Part shown: one piece after another, positions 10,875 through 21,290 of the stretch
Layout: every line of letters begins with the position of its first letter
Position numbering within the stretch: the stretch's first letter is position 1
Assembly (NCBI GenBank): GCA_037501455.1
Contig: CM074857.1
Location: 97,931,501 to 97,995,500 of the forward strand
Origin: Lantana camara
Taxonomy: Eukaryota > Streptophyta > Magnoliopsida > Lamiales > Verbenaceae
DNA: 64,000 nucleotides
Direction: 5' to 3'
Made by a program: the position numbers and the translations under genes
Notes under the pieces: model-generated
The model's database searches: none
What the model saw: the letters and a program-made list of their open reading frames with translations, nothing else
Told to the model about the DNA's origin: nothing

Positions 10875-13802
10875 TCGAAGGATCAAGTGAAGTTGGAGGA
10901 AACCGAGGTAGTTAAAGAGTTCCCCGAAGTGTTTCCCGAGAGGTTGGATTCGTTACCGCCGGAAAGGGAGATAGAGTTTATGATTGATTTGTATCCGGAT
11001 GCCGAACCTTATTCTAAGACTCCATACAGGATGGCACCAGCGGAATTGAAGGAATTAAAAGTACAACTGGATGGTCTTTTGGAAGTTGGGTATGTGAGAC
11101 CGAGCTCGTCACCATGGGGTGCTCCAGTTTTATTCGTGAAGAAGAAGGACGGTACTCTAAGAATGTGTATTGATTATCGGGAGCTTAATTGGATGACCGT
11201 TAAGAATAAATATCCTCTTCCCCATATTGAAGAGTTGTTTGATATACTCCAAGGGTCTAAAGTATATTCGAAGCTTGATTTAAGACAAGGGTATTACCAA
11301 TTGCGAATTCGAGCGGAGGATATTCTGAAGACGGGTTTTAATACAAGATATGGGCACTATGAATTCGTGGTCATGCCTTTTGGATTGACAAATGCTCCCG
11401 CCGCTTTTATGGACATGATGCATAGGATTTTCCAACCGTTTCTTGACAAGTTCGTTGTAATCTTCATTGATGATATATTGGTTTTCTCTAAATCGACCGA
11501 GGAACACGTAAGGCATCTCAGATTGGTTTTAAGGACGTTAAAAGAGCATCAATTGTTTGCGAAGTTCAGCAAGTGTGAGTTTTGGATCGACCGAGTATCC
11601 TTCTTGGGTCATATTATTTCGGGGAATGGATTAGAGGTTGACCCCTCGAAGATTGAAGCAGTGTTGAAGTGGGAGAAACCAAAGAACGCCTCCGAAATCA
11701 GAAGTTTCTTGGGACTGGCGGGTTACTATAGAAGATTCGTGCAAGATTTCTCTAAGATCGCTGCTCATTTGACTCGGTTAACTAAGAAGGATGTGAAATA
11801 CGATTGGGATGAGAAATGTGAGCGAAGCTTCGATGTTTTGAGAGAGAGATTAGTTTCTGCTCCAGTGTTAACTCTTCCAGAGGGTTCAGAGGGATATGCT
11901 GTGTATACTGACGCGTCGAAGGAAGGTTTGGGAAGTGTATTAACTCAGAAGGGCAAGGTTGTCGCTTATGCCTCACGGAAGTTGAAGGATCATGAGAAGA
12001 ACTACCCGACACATGATTTAGAGCTTGCTGCCGTGATTTTCGCGCTCGGGAAATGGAGACATTACTTGTATGGAGTGTCCTTCGAGATTTTCACCGATCA
12101 TAAGAGTCTCCAATATCTTTTCACCCAGAAGGAGCTCAATATGAGGCAACGAAGATGGATGGAGCGACTAGAAGATTATGATTGTGTTATCAAATATCAT
12201 CCTGGGAAAGCTAATGTAGTTACCGACGCTTTAAGTAGGAAAGTGGGTGTTTCGAACTTGGAAATAGGTACAAGTAAGGGAGTTGAGCCTATTATGATTA
12301 GAGCTCGAGTTTCCAATATCTCCATTTATCCGGATTTGAAGTACAGAATGTTCGAGGCTCAAGGAAAGGATCCGGGAGTTCAGAGATTGGTCTCTAAGGT
12401 TAGAGAGGATCCGGAGAGTCCATTTGGGTTCGATGAAACCGGTCTGCTTTGTTTCAAGAACCGAGTAGTAGTACCCGATGATTTGAAAAGGGTATTGCTC
12501 GAGGAAGCTCACAAGTCAGCTTATTCGATTCACCCTGGAGGGAATAAGATGTACAAGGATCTCAAACAGTATTACTGGTGGCGTGGGTTGAAGAAGGATG
12601 TAGCAGAGTTTGTGAAGCACTACCTCACTTGTCAGAAAGTGAAAGCCGAACACCAGAAACCGGGAGGTCTTCTTCAGCCGTTACCTATTCCTGAGTGGAA
12701 GTGGGAACAGGTGATGATGGATTTTATATCCAGGTTACCTAGAGTGAAGGGTGGATTCGATGGTATTTAGGTGATTGTGGATCATCTGACAAAATTTGCT
12801 CATTTTCTACCGGTCAGAATGTCTTTCAAGATTCGGAAGTTGGCTGAGATTTACAACCGGGAGATTGTACGGCTTCATGGTATTCCGGTGAGTATTGTTT
12901 GGGATCGAGTTCCCCGTTTCACTTCGAAGTTATGGCAAGAGTTACAAGAGTTGTTGGGTACAAAGCTTCAGTTCAGTACGGCGTTTCATCCACAAACTGA
13001 TGGGCAATCGGAGAGGGTTATTAGGTACTTGGAAGATCTACGTCGAGCTTGTGCCTTGGATTTCCAAACCTCGTGGCACGATCAACTTCCTTTGGTAGAG
13101 TTCACTTACAATAATAGCTTTCAGGCAACGATTGGTATGACTCCGTATGAATTGTTATATGGGCGGAAATGTAGATCACCGTTATTCTTCGATTTGGAAG
13201 AGTGGAAATGGTCAAAACAGGAAGGAGTCAAGAAAGGGAGAAAGCTTGAGAAATCCTCGAAGGCTGTGGAAGCTATGATTGAGAAAGTTCGGATTATACA
13301 ACAACGGATGAAAGCTGCACAAGATAGACAGAAAAGTTATGCCGATATTCGCCGGAGGGATCTCTAATTTGAAGTGGGGGACCGGGTTTTCTTGAAGGTA
13401 TCTCCTCGAAAGGGATTTTCTAGAATTGGAAAGGGAGGAAAGTTGAATCCCCGTTATCTAGGTCCGTTTGAAATTATTGAGAGAATCGGAGAAGTAGCTT
13501 ATCGAGTGGACCTACCTCCTAATCTTACCGGAATTCACAATGTTTTTCATGTATCTCAACTCAGGAAGTATTATCCGGATGAAACCGAAATTCTCCCCGT
13601 TGAAGAAGTGGAGTTGGAACCGAATTTATCTTTTGTACAGAAGCCGGTCAGAATATTGGACAGGAAATATCAAGAGTTAAGGAATCTGAATATTTCTATG
13701 GTGAAGGTGTTATGGCGAAGTGACAAATCTGAGGAGATGACCTGGGAACCGAAAGAGAAGATGAAGAAGTTTCACCCGGAGTTATTTTCATCCGACCAAT
13801 GA
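10875..13802 (+). pseudogene. Pol of the gypsy element: RT, RNase H, integrase, chromodomain-like tail; broken by stops
   Basis: This continues the gag frame without any shift but has stops at 10872-10874, 12768-12770 and 13365-13367. RT spans about 10920-11780 with an FIDD active site at 11463-11474. RNase H follows ([23 protein letters not shown]). The integrase zinc domain at about 12500-12660 has lost its first Cys of the CC pair (HYLTC where CLTC is usual). The catalytic core has VDHLTKFAHFLP, VWDRVPRFTS and TDGQSERV, supplying D, D and E. The C-terminus ends with a chromodomain-like EEMTWEPKEKMKK (about 13730-13775), typical of chromoviruses. The second stop replaces the usual Trp and the third the usual Glu in DLEFEVGDRVFLK. 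Integrase therefore cannot be made whole without readthrough. Confidence 0.9.
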
Positions 13803-13820
13803 ATCTGGGGACCAGATTCT

Positions 13821-13837
13821 TCTAAGGGGGGAAGAGT
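13821..13837 (+). other. Polypurine tract
   Basis: TCTAAGGGGGGAAGAGT lies immediately before the 3' LTR at 13838. It primes plus-strand synthesis. Confidence 0.85.
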
Positions 13838-16335
13838 TGTAACGCCCCAAATTCCGGAAATTCAGGTAAGCACGCCACGTGCGGGTCTTCGGGTGTTGGG
13901 AGTTTAAAGTTTATATATTTACTTGCTTATTATGATTTCATTATATTATTGTGTGCCTTATACATTTCTATGTATTTATATGAATTAACTGTTAATGTGA
14001 AATTCATGAATTAAGTGATAATGTGTTTAATTGTATTATGTGACTTTAATTGATCATTTCATGAAATTTATGGACTCAATTGCATAACTTGGATTGGAGC
14101 TAATGGATCTTTTAGGTAGGGATATTACTTGATTGCATTCATTTAAATAACCTAGGGACTTGTTTGCAAATTGGGTGCAATTGTTATGTTTAGTGGATGA
14201 TATAATATATCATATATGCATTCTTCTTCCACACACTCTCATACAATACATTCATACAAGAGAACACACACACACACACACCTAGTGAGGATCGATATTT
14301 ACACCATCAAGAGAGGAGGAAGATTTCAACTAATCTCAAGCTTTAATTGAAGAACTTTGAAGTTAGAAGCATCAACATCTTCATCTCTTCATCCTCATCT
14401 CATTCTTCTTTCATTTCAAGGTATAACATGAGAATGGATTGAATCTCTTGATTGATTATATGAGTAGGGTTTGATGTTAGCTTGATGCTTTCATGTGTAT
14501 CCATGATTAGAAGCATGTTTAGCTCATATTTCCTTCATTTCTTGCATGAAACATGAGGATATGTAAAGGTTGGTATATATGAATAATTATGGGGTTTTGG
14601 GGCTTAATTCTTGGTGATTTGATGCATATTTATTGGTTTGATTGTTGTATAGTTGAAGTATATTATGTATATGTTGTGTTTGAGCATTTTTATTGGATTG
14701 AATTTGGTGTTTGGGTTGGTTTTGCATGGAAACCCCTGTTTTCTCCCCTGTTTTTCTGTCACGCAGAGGTGACACGGGCTCGTCACCTTTGCTTTGTTTT
14801 GGGTGACACGGGGGTGCAGGTTGGATAATCGGTTTTTCTATACCGTAACACGGGGGTATCACGGTTTGCCTTGTTTTGGTGATACGGGCGTGTCACCTTC
14901 CTTTTCCCACTTTTGTTCCGCTGTACCGTGACACGGGGGTGTCACGGCTTAGTGTGTTTTGGTGGCACGGGCGTGTCACTCCTTGTTTTCATGCATATTG
15001 TTTTGCGTGCTTGGTTGTGCGTGTATGTGTTATATACTTGGTTTATTGACAATCTTGCTCGTATTTGACATTCATTAAATCATTATTGCATAACATATTG
15101 GTGCATAACTTTGCCGTTCGTCATAATTGGTTCGTTCGAGTCGAGTCTTATTTCACACTTGTCCTTGTTGCACAGATCACGGTCCCGGTTTTGAGAAGCC
15201 CGCTCAGTAGGGTGCTCTCTTGCTTTCTTTTGGTCGTCTGGTCAGGTGAGGTTTAATTTTTAGATATATAGAACCCTTACAACCCCTATGTGACTATTTC
15301 GGCCAAAATGTATATATATATATCTATAGTTTGCGAACTTTATGACTTTCAAATGATTTGATAAAATTGATTGATTGATCGTATTGGGCGAGTATTGAAT
15401 TGCACTGTGGGCCCGAGGATAGTGGCTCTAGCCAACCGGGAAAGCATGGGCTGACGGGTAACTCTAGTGCTATCCTCACCATTTGGGATGACCCCTGAAC
15501 CCCCTAGGAGATTAGGGGAGGAAGGAGTTCCGGGCTTAGGGATTCATGTACCCTCTGCCCAGACTGATTGGATGGTGGGGCCTTGCAATCCCACCATCAC
15601 CCGGAGGAAGAAGGAGTCACTGAAACTGCTAATTGTGCACAGTAAATAATTGCTTGATCACCTAATCACCTAACAAATTGATTGATTGTACACGGTCGGA
15701 GCAAGGTTGGAGAATTGCCCTCACTCGCCGGGCCACATATTGATTGTATTGAACTGAATTAATTGGTAAATGGAATTAGTTGTAACCTAGGGCGATAGTA
15801 CCTTCTCCTCTAATAATTGTGTTTGATTTCCAAAGATTATTACCCGAGATTATAACTTGCATATACGTGCGCATATATTTATTTATACCCCTCGCTCAGT
15901 CCGTTTGGACTGACACCTCAACTTTTCAGTTTTTGCAGGTTTCGTGCTAGGCGGGAATTAGAGTCTGGTTTGTCTTTAATTTGGGTCTAGCTCACTCCAC
16001 CTCATATTTTGTTCGTCTGTTAATACTTGATACATGTTGTAGCTTGTTTTGGTATATTTTGGGAATTGATAATGTATTGTATTGTATTGTATGAAATGTT
16101 GGTATCTACTAATAAATATGTAAATATGGTATCTATATGTATTGAACGCTTTTGCTTCCGCTATTTTATTGCTCTGAGTTGTTTTGGTTTTAATTGAGGG
16201 TACCCGCCTATCTGTCGTTTTTTTTTTATTGTCTCCCGTTCGCTATAGTTTCGGTTCATGTATGAATTGCCTGTTTCATATGTGGATTGAGCCTATAGTG
16301 CGGGGGATGTGGCGCCTAGCGTTCCGGGTGCTACA
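13838..16335 (+). mobile_element. 3' LTR of the complete gypsy element
   Basis: 2498 bp, TGTAACGCC to GTGCTACA, nearly identical to 6553-9064. Small indels lie in the AC run, the TA run and a 12-bp ATTG tract. G-box CACGTG at 13876-13881. Followed by AGATG. Confidence 0.93.
14769..14979. repeat. Palindrome cluster in the 3' LTR
   Basis: The same six-copy hairpin block as 7480-7691, but with more substitutions within the palindromes (for example GGGCTCGTCAC at 14776 and GATACGGGCG at 14880) than in flanking LTR sequence. Confidence 0.8.
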
Positions 16336-16340
16336 AGATG

Positions 16341-16666
16341 GGTGTAAATTTTCACTATAAATTTGGAATTTGGGAATTATGGTTTTGCACAGACTTTGTC
16401 GTCTTTGAATTAGTTTTGACTGTTGAGATTTTAGACTAATTCTTACTTGAAAAAGCAATTACAATTCGTAAATTAATTAGAAAAGTAGAAAATTACTAAA
16501 GTCAAATGGTTCGGTTCAATTCGGTTAATCGGATCAAAGATCAGAACCTATTGATTTGATTCGGTTTAATCGGCTCACCAACCAAAAGTTCAAAATTGGC
16601 TGGACCAAAAATGGAACTGAACCTAATTCGATCAGTTTAGTTCAATTTGGTTGGGGCGGTTTTCCG
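16341..16666. repeat. Unassigned sequence with AATCGGTT/AATTCGGTT-rich dispersed repeat
   Basis: Right flank of the gypsy element. From about 16505 the sequence repeats GGTTCGGTT, AATTCGGTT and GTTTAATCGG words, a common class of short plant repeat. It is cut by the solo copia LTR at 16667 and resumes at 18636. No coding signal. Confidence 0.4.
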
Positions 16667-18630
16667 TGTTGGAAAATACGAATCAAAAAGCAGCGGAATT
16701 TAAAAATTTTTCCCAATAAAAGGATCTTGGACTCGCAATCGTGTAACCAAATTCGTAGGGATTAGAAACTTACTTTCTTAATTAACTTTCTTGAAGCGTT
16801 TCAGGCCACCCAAGAACGTTCTTCTCGCGGCTTGATCCCCTCTCCTTGGTAAAGCTCGAATCCTCAAACTTCTAACTTGAAGCTCTCTAGAGATAGTCCA
16901 CCAACTTGATCACAATCTAACTAGTAAGGATGCCAGTTCTCTAGTTAGTGTTTAGGCTTAACCTAGGGTTTCGTTTATCTTAGAGAAAGGATGGTGTTCA
17001 ACACATGAACCAAAAGAATTGCCAAAAATCTCTAAGGGGAGCTCGAGCTCCCCTATTTATATTAAGGGAGTGGGCGAAAATCCCTAGTCCTTATGGGCTA
17101 AGGATTTTGGTCCCTCTCTCCTATTACTTGATCATCAAGTAATTTTGACTTTGACTTCGAATTCAAATTCAAATCAACTTTCAAGAGAGCTAAAATATCC
17201 AAACTATTTTTGGATAATTTTATATTTTATTTATTTAAAATAAATAACTTATTTTATCTAATTAATTAATTCATAATTAATTAACTAGATTATTTTCTCT
17301 AAAATTAGACTTTCTTTTTAATTCAAAATTAAACCAAAGTCTATTAAACAATTAACACATTTAATTATTTAATATATATATATATACAATATATATATGT
17401 ATATATATATTTACACGTGTGGGACACGTATCACAAGGACACGTGTCACTCACGTGACCCACATGTGTGGTTTCACACGTGTGGAACCCTCTTGGCCCGA
17501 TTAACTCGTTTAATCATTTTCATGCCTCAACTCATGTAGCCAAGTTGTTGTGTGTGACCCTCTAGGTTCTCAATTCAATTAGCAGTGACCCTAATTAATT
17601 AATTCACTAATTAATTAATCAGTCCACAGATTAAACGACCATAGTCTAGCAATAGGTGTTTAACCCCTAGCTGAATTGGAATGTTCGGATTCGACAGAAC
17701 CTTTAAGTCAATGATTCATGTGAGATACAATCCTCTTACTTACTATCTCTCAACCAAGATCTAGGGTAAGGGAATAATTAGAACCCTAATAATATGGTCT
17801 TAAAGCTAAATGCATTTCATATCCATTTGATCTCAATCCAAGAAACCCTTTTCTTGATGTCTTGATCTACTGGCTTGGCCAAGGACTCCATATGGCATAT
17901 GAATGACTTACACAATAAGAGATCACCTTGCAAATGCAAGTGTAGGTCCTTTCTTGATTTTCATTCACTTTCATGAATCACTTGTGCAGCCCCAGCATAA
18001 GCCTTGAATCAGTTGTTTAAGGCGACACCCTTTAAAGCTTATACCTAAGACTACAGAGTTAACTCATAAAGTGACAAGGAACCTCAAGTCTTAAGGATCA
18101 ATTAATCACATCAATGACTCGTGAGATATTTCCTAATCTGGAAGTTTCTATTTCCTGAAATAGAAACTTCCTTTCCCATTTAGGAATGTTCTCACACGGG
18201 GCACCTCAGTGAACTTACTTATTAAAGTAAGCACCCTTATGTATCACGCACGTATCAACTATACACTTTGCACCTCCATGAAACAAGGGGGTCCTTCTTA
18301 AGGGGGTGATCCCACAAGCAAGCCTTAGAGGAGTCAGGTTGACACTCTCACTGTCGGTAGGACTCATCGGCTTGGAGTATTTTACTAATCATGACTTATG
18401 TGATATAGGGCTCGTTTCATGAACCATTTCACCTAAATGGTAGAGTCCTAAAGTCATCAGGATTAGGGGAGTTCTTATACATGCACAGATAAAGTAAACG
18501 CATACCAAACAAGAGCATATAAAGAAGTGTTGTCTCAATTCGTTATTTCATTCAAAGATTGTCTGTGATTACAATAAGGAAAAGTACAAAGCGGATATAC
18601 AATCGGCTTTCTAGGGCACTACTCCTAACA
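16667..18630 (-). mobile_element. Solo copia LTR (family 1) with target duplication TTCCG
   Basis: 1964 bp running TGTTGGAAAA to CTCCTAACA on the plus strand. It is homologous to the LTRs of the complete copia element at 22962-33031, and TTCCG is duplicated exactly at 16662-16666 and 18631-18635. No internal region remains, so it arose by LTR-LTR recombination. It carries a CACGTG-core cluster at 17411-17489 and, on the minus strand, a TATA-like TAATATAAATAG at about 17052-17063. Confidence 0.92.
17411..17489. promoter_or_regulatory. ACGT-core (G-box-like) cluster in the copia LTR
   Basis: Within about 75 bp there are five ACGT cores, mostly as ACACGTGT or TCACGTGA. Read on the minus strand they lie about 350-430 bp upstream of a TATA-like box near 17057. 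ACGT cores are the known binding sites of plant bZIP and bHLH factors; activity here is inference. Confidence 0.5.
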
Positions 18631-18635
18631 TTCCG

Positions 18636-18995
18636 TTCCCATTTTTGTGAACAACTCTAATTATACCTAGGGGTGCGTTTCGAGTTAAGTCAAGTTGAGT
18701 TTGGCCAAAAAAATTCAGTTTGAGCTTGAAAATTATTTGCATAGCTTGAGCTTGTCAAACTTATTTTGGGGGGGGGGGGGGGGGGGGGCTTGAGCTTGAC
18801 TTGCCTACAGATCAAGCCGAGCTCGATTCAACGAGCCAACAGATTTTTGTCCGACATTTTTTAAATCTCATTCAAGAATAATATTAAACAATAACAAGGA
18901 TATTAAGATATAATATAATATATTAATTATATATATATAATTAATATATATATATATATATATTATATTATATATTATATATTATATATAATATA
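18636..18995. repeat. Dispersed repeat with TTGAGCTTG words, G21 run and AT tract
   Basis: From about 18668 the phrase TAGGGGTGCGTTTCGAG begins a GAGCTTGA-rich repeat resembling a non-autonomous hAT-type end. It contains an uninterrupted run of 21 G at 18768-18788. From about 18905 to 18995 the sequence is nearly pure TA steps. No coding signal. Confidence 0.45.
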
Positions 18996-18996
18996 T

Positions 18997-19425
18997 TCTG
19001 TCTCTATCAATTTTAGTGACGCTCACTCATTTGTTATATAAACCTTTAACGGGTTTTTGGAGTATATTCACAGATGATGGACCATAATTAATCCACCATT
19101 AAAAAAATCAATTTGCGATCTCCTATTTATAAAAATTGGAGCATATTTTAACAAACCACGAATGCTTTTTCTTAGCATTCTCATAAATAAAAGCTTTATT
19201 AAAGCCTTTTACATAATCCCAGTAATTGAATTTAACCGGTATCTTTAATTCGGAATGCTGGTATTCCTTTTCTCAGGGTACTTAATCCCCAAAATTCTGG
19301 AGTTAAAGACCTTTTTTATGACAACCTTACTAAAATTGTAAGATTGTTTGCTATTAGTAGGATAAAAATGTGTGAATTCACATGACTTCAAATGGATCAG
19401 AAGTTACTCAAAATTCATTCTTTGC
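18997..19425 (-). repeat. Left arm of a large inverted repeat in pararetrovirus-like DNA
   Basis: This segment is the reverse complement, with scattered mismatches, of about 19451-19910. Matches run from the AATTTTAGTGACGCTCA end through the conserved CCATAATTAATCCACCATT block to the ATGTGAATTCACA block near the centre. The arms are separated by only about 25-30 bp. The coding strand of this arm is minus. Confidence 0.85.
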
Positions 19426-19450
19426 TTATAAAAAAAAAGCGTTAATAGTA

Positions 19451-19910
19451 AATGAATTAAAATGTGCTGATCTATTTGTAATCATGTGAATTCACGCATT
19501 TTTATCCTGCTAATAGCAAACAATCTTACAACTTCAGTAAAGTTGTCATAAAAAAGGTCTTAACTCCATAATCTTGAGGATTAAATACCCTGAAAGAAAA
19601 GAAATACCACCATCTTGAATTAAAAGTACCAATTAAATTCAATTACTGGTATTATGTAGAAGGCTTTAATAAAGATTTTCTATATGAGAATGCTAAGAAA
19701 AAAGCTTTTCTATATGAGAATGCTAAGAGAAAGCATTCGTTGTTTGTTAAAATACGCTCCAATGTTTATAAAAAGGAGATCACAAATTTGTTTTTTTAAT
19801 GGTGGATTAATTATGGTCCATTATCTATGAATATACTCCCAGAACCCTTTAAAGGTTTATATACCCAATGGGTAAGTGTTCTGCTGAAATTAATAGAGGT
19901 AGAACCCAAT
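19451..19910 (+). repeat. Right arm of the large inverted repeat
   Basis: Partner of the left arm. It carries an extra tandem duplication of about 29 bp (TATATGAGAATGCTAAGA appearing twice at 19679-19730) that is single in the left arm. The plus strand is the coding sense. Confidence 0.85.
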
Positions 19911-20271
19911 AATAATTGGATTGAGGGAATGCCCTTGTGTATTTGTTTATGGAATTCTCTATTCCTTGGATATGGAAATGAACTCTAGAAATTGGTCAAA
20001 CCTAACAAAATATTCCCTGTTTGAAAAGAACTTTTTATACAAGTCTGGAAAAAATTACTACAAAAAGAGAATTATGTCCACCATGGACAAAAATTAATTG
20101 ATGAAATTAAAGGAAAAATCAGAGGATATAAAACCCAGAAGAAGAAAGGAGTTCTTGCTATGAACGAGAGGATAAGATTCTACATTATGGAATTAAAAAA
20201 GGATTTGAAAAATAATTTTAATGAAGAAATAGCTCAAATGCTTCAATGGTTTCATCATCAAAAGAAGAAAT
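19620..20271 (+). pseudogene. Decayed ORF, probably of an endogenous pararetrovirus (Caulimoviridae-like)
   Basis: From about 19790 one plus frame reads almost open to TAA 20269-20271, broken by a stop at the FF-to-WW step near 19797 and by stops at 19987-19989 and 20032-20034. It begins WWINYGPLSMNILPEPFKGL and becomes Lys-rich and possibly coiled-coil near its end, then passes into a promoter-like region. The WW-x-x-x-G-P...ILPEPF...LYTQW pattern recalls a conserved protein of endogenous plant caulimovirids, but I cannot place it in a named ORF. A promoter and poly(A) module just downstream and TA-rich flanking DNA fit a viral origin. An unrelated decayed retroelement or host gene is the alternative. 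Confidence 0.45.
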
Positions 20272-20431
20272 AATTCTTTCAGGAGAATCTCAAGACCCTT
20301 ATGATGATGAGGGAATACTGCATATTATAGATAGTATTGACAGTCTGAAGGACATAATCAAAGAAAAATTACATAAGAAATCAGAAACATCTTATGTGCA
20401 AAACAACAGCCAAGAAGAAAAAAAAACATAG
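20246..20431 (+). pseudogene. Short acidic ORF overlapping the end of the previous frame, viral remnant
   Basis: A 61-codon frame from ATG 20246 to TAG 20429-20431. It is rich in Asp, Glu and Lys with PYDDEGILHIIDSIDSLKD, so probably helical. It overlaps the end of the preceding frame, as is usual in compact viral genomes. It lies directly upstream of the promoter-like region. Its first 50 bp are repeated, diverged, at 21240-21290. I recognise no domain and give no function. Confidence 0.35.
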
Positions 20432-20612
20432 TCCAAAAATAATAATGAGAGACATGAAGTGAAGGTCATTTCGATAATGGTGAACAAGTATAGTTGTCAT
20501 TTTATAATGGGCATTAATCGCATTATAATGGCTACATTATTCATATAGTACATTATTACTATTCATTTACTTTTTCCTAGTGTATTATTAATATTCTTTT
20601 ACTTTTTCCTAC

Positions 20613-20717
20613 TATAAATAGGGGTGCTTATTGTAAGTTCTAGGAAAGCTTCTCCTCACAAGCTCTCTTCCCTTTGTATTCTCTCTACTCTTGTAAAATA
20701 TTTATCATTTTAATAAA
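20613..20717 (+). promoter_or_regulatory. TATA box with downstream AATAAA, pararetrovirus-like transcript start/end module
   Basis: TATAAATA at 20613-20620 is followed by a pyrimidine-rich CTTCTCCTCACAAGCTCTCT leader and AATAAA at 20712-20717, about 100 bp later. A TATA box and poly(A) signal this close are characteristic of plant pararetroviruses, whose terminally redundant RNA passes the poly(A) signal once. No clear tRNA-Met primer site follows; GTATCATGAC near 20859 is only a weak candidate. Confidence 0.45.
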
Positions 20718-21236
20718 AGAGAAGTTTGGAAGAAGTTTGAAGATTAGAAGTGTTCGAATTCAATAAGTTCTATTTACTTATTATTATTATTATTTTATAT
20801 TGATATATTGTGTTGAATACCGCTTAATATGTCCGGCTAAATTTTCTTGTGTTGGATAGTATCATGACACTAGAATCAATGTGCATGGCTGAATATATTA
20901 ATAAAAAAAATGTCCCGAGTACCAGACCAGAAAATTTTATTTCTGAGATGGTTAGAATTAAAATTGTTGGAGGATTTAGTTTGATTCCAAAGTCTGGATT
21001 CGCCCACTTTTATTGCCATTGATTAGGGGTTTTAGGGCTTGCCTCCATAACTGGATAAGAATTAAATCTCGGATTATTTGAATTCTATAAAAATTATCTT
21101 ATATAGTATAAAACTTTTGGGTTTGGTCTCACCAAATTATTTACATTTCCATATTCTAAATTCCACTTTAATAAAAGATCAATAATGATGATTAATAACA
21201 TATATAATATGTACAAATAATAGGATACACATATAT
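20718..21236. other. Sequence after the pararetrovirus-like promoter; nothing recognised
   Basis: AT-rich, with a short (TTA)n run near 20778. It could be the viral leader and the start of the next ORF, but no open frame of note remains. Confidence 0.3.
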
Positions 21237-21290
21237 AGCTTCATCATCCAGAAAAGAAATAATTCTTCCAGACGAATCTCAAGGCTCTTA
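21237..21290 (+). repeat. Second, diverged copy of the viral-like segment 20247-20300
   Basis: The words TTCATCATC, AAGAAATAATTCTT, CAG and GAATCTCAAG occur in the same order as at 20248-20292. The copy is cut off where LTR-like sequence begins at about 21291. Confidence 0.6.

Larger units (their letters stand above)
6553..16335 (+). mobile_element. Complete Ty3/gypsy retrotransposon, chromovirus Tekay/Del-like
   Basis: A 9.78-kb element with 2.5-kb LTRs, a tRNA-Met primer site, gag-protease, pol in RT-RNaseH-integrase order and a polypurine tract. It is flanked by a perfect 5-bp target duplication AGATG (6548-6552 and 16336-16340). Integrase after RNase H makes it gypsy. A chromodomain-like C-terminus and long LTRs point to the Tekay/Del chromovirus group. 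By my hand comparison the two LTRs differ at roughly forty positions plus a few small indels, so the insertion is young relative to the rest of the window. Three in-frame stops make it non-autonomous now. Confidence 0.93.

Noticed and set aside
20859..20871. Candidate tRNA-Met primer site after the pararetrovirus-like promoter
   Set aside because: Too many mismatches to TGGTATCAGAGC to support; mentioned only as a weak possibility.
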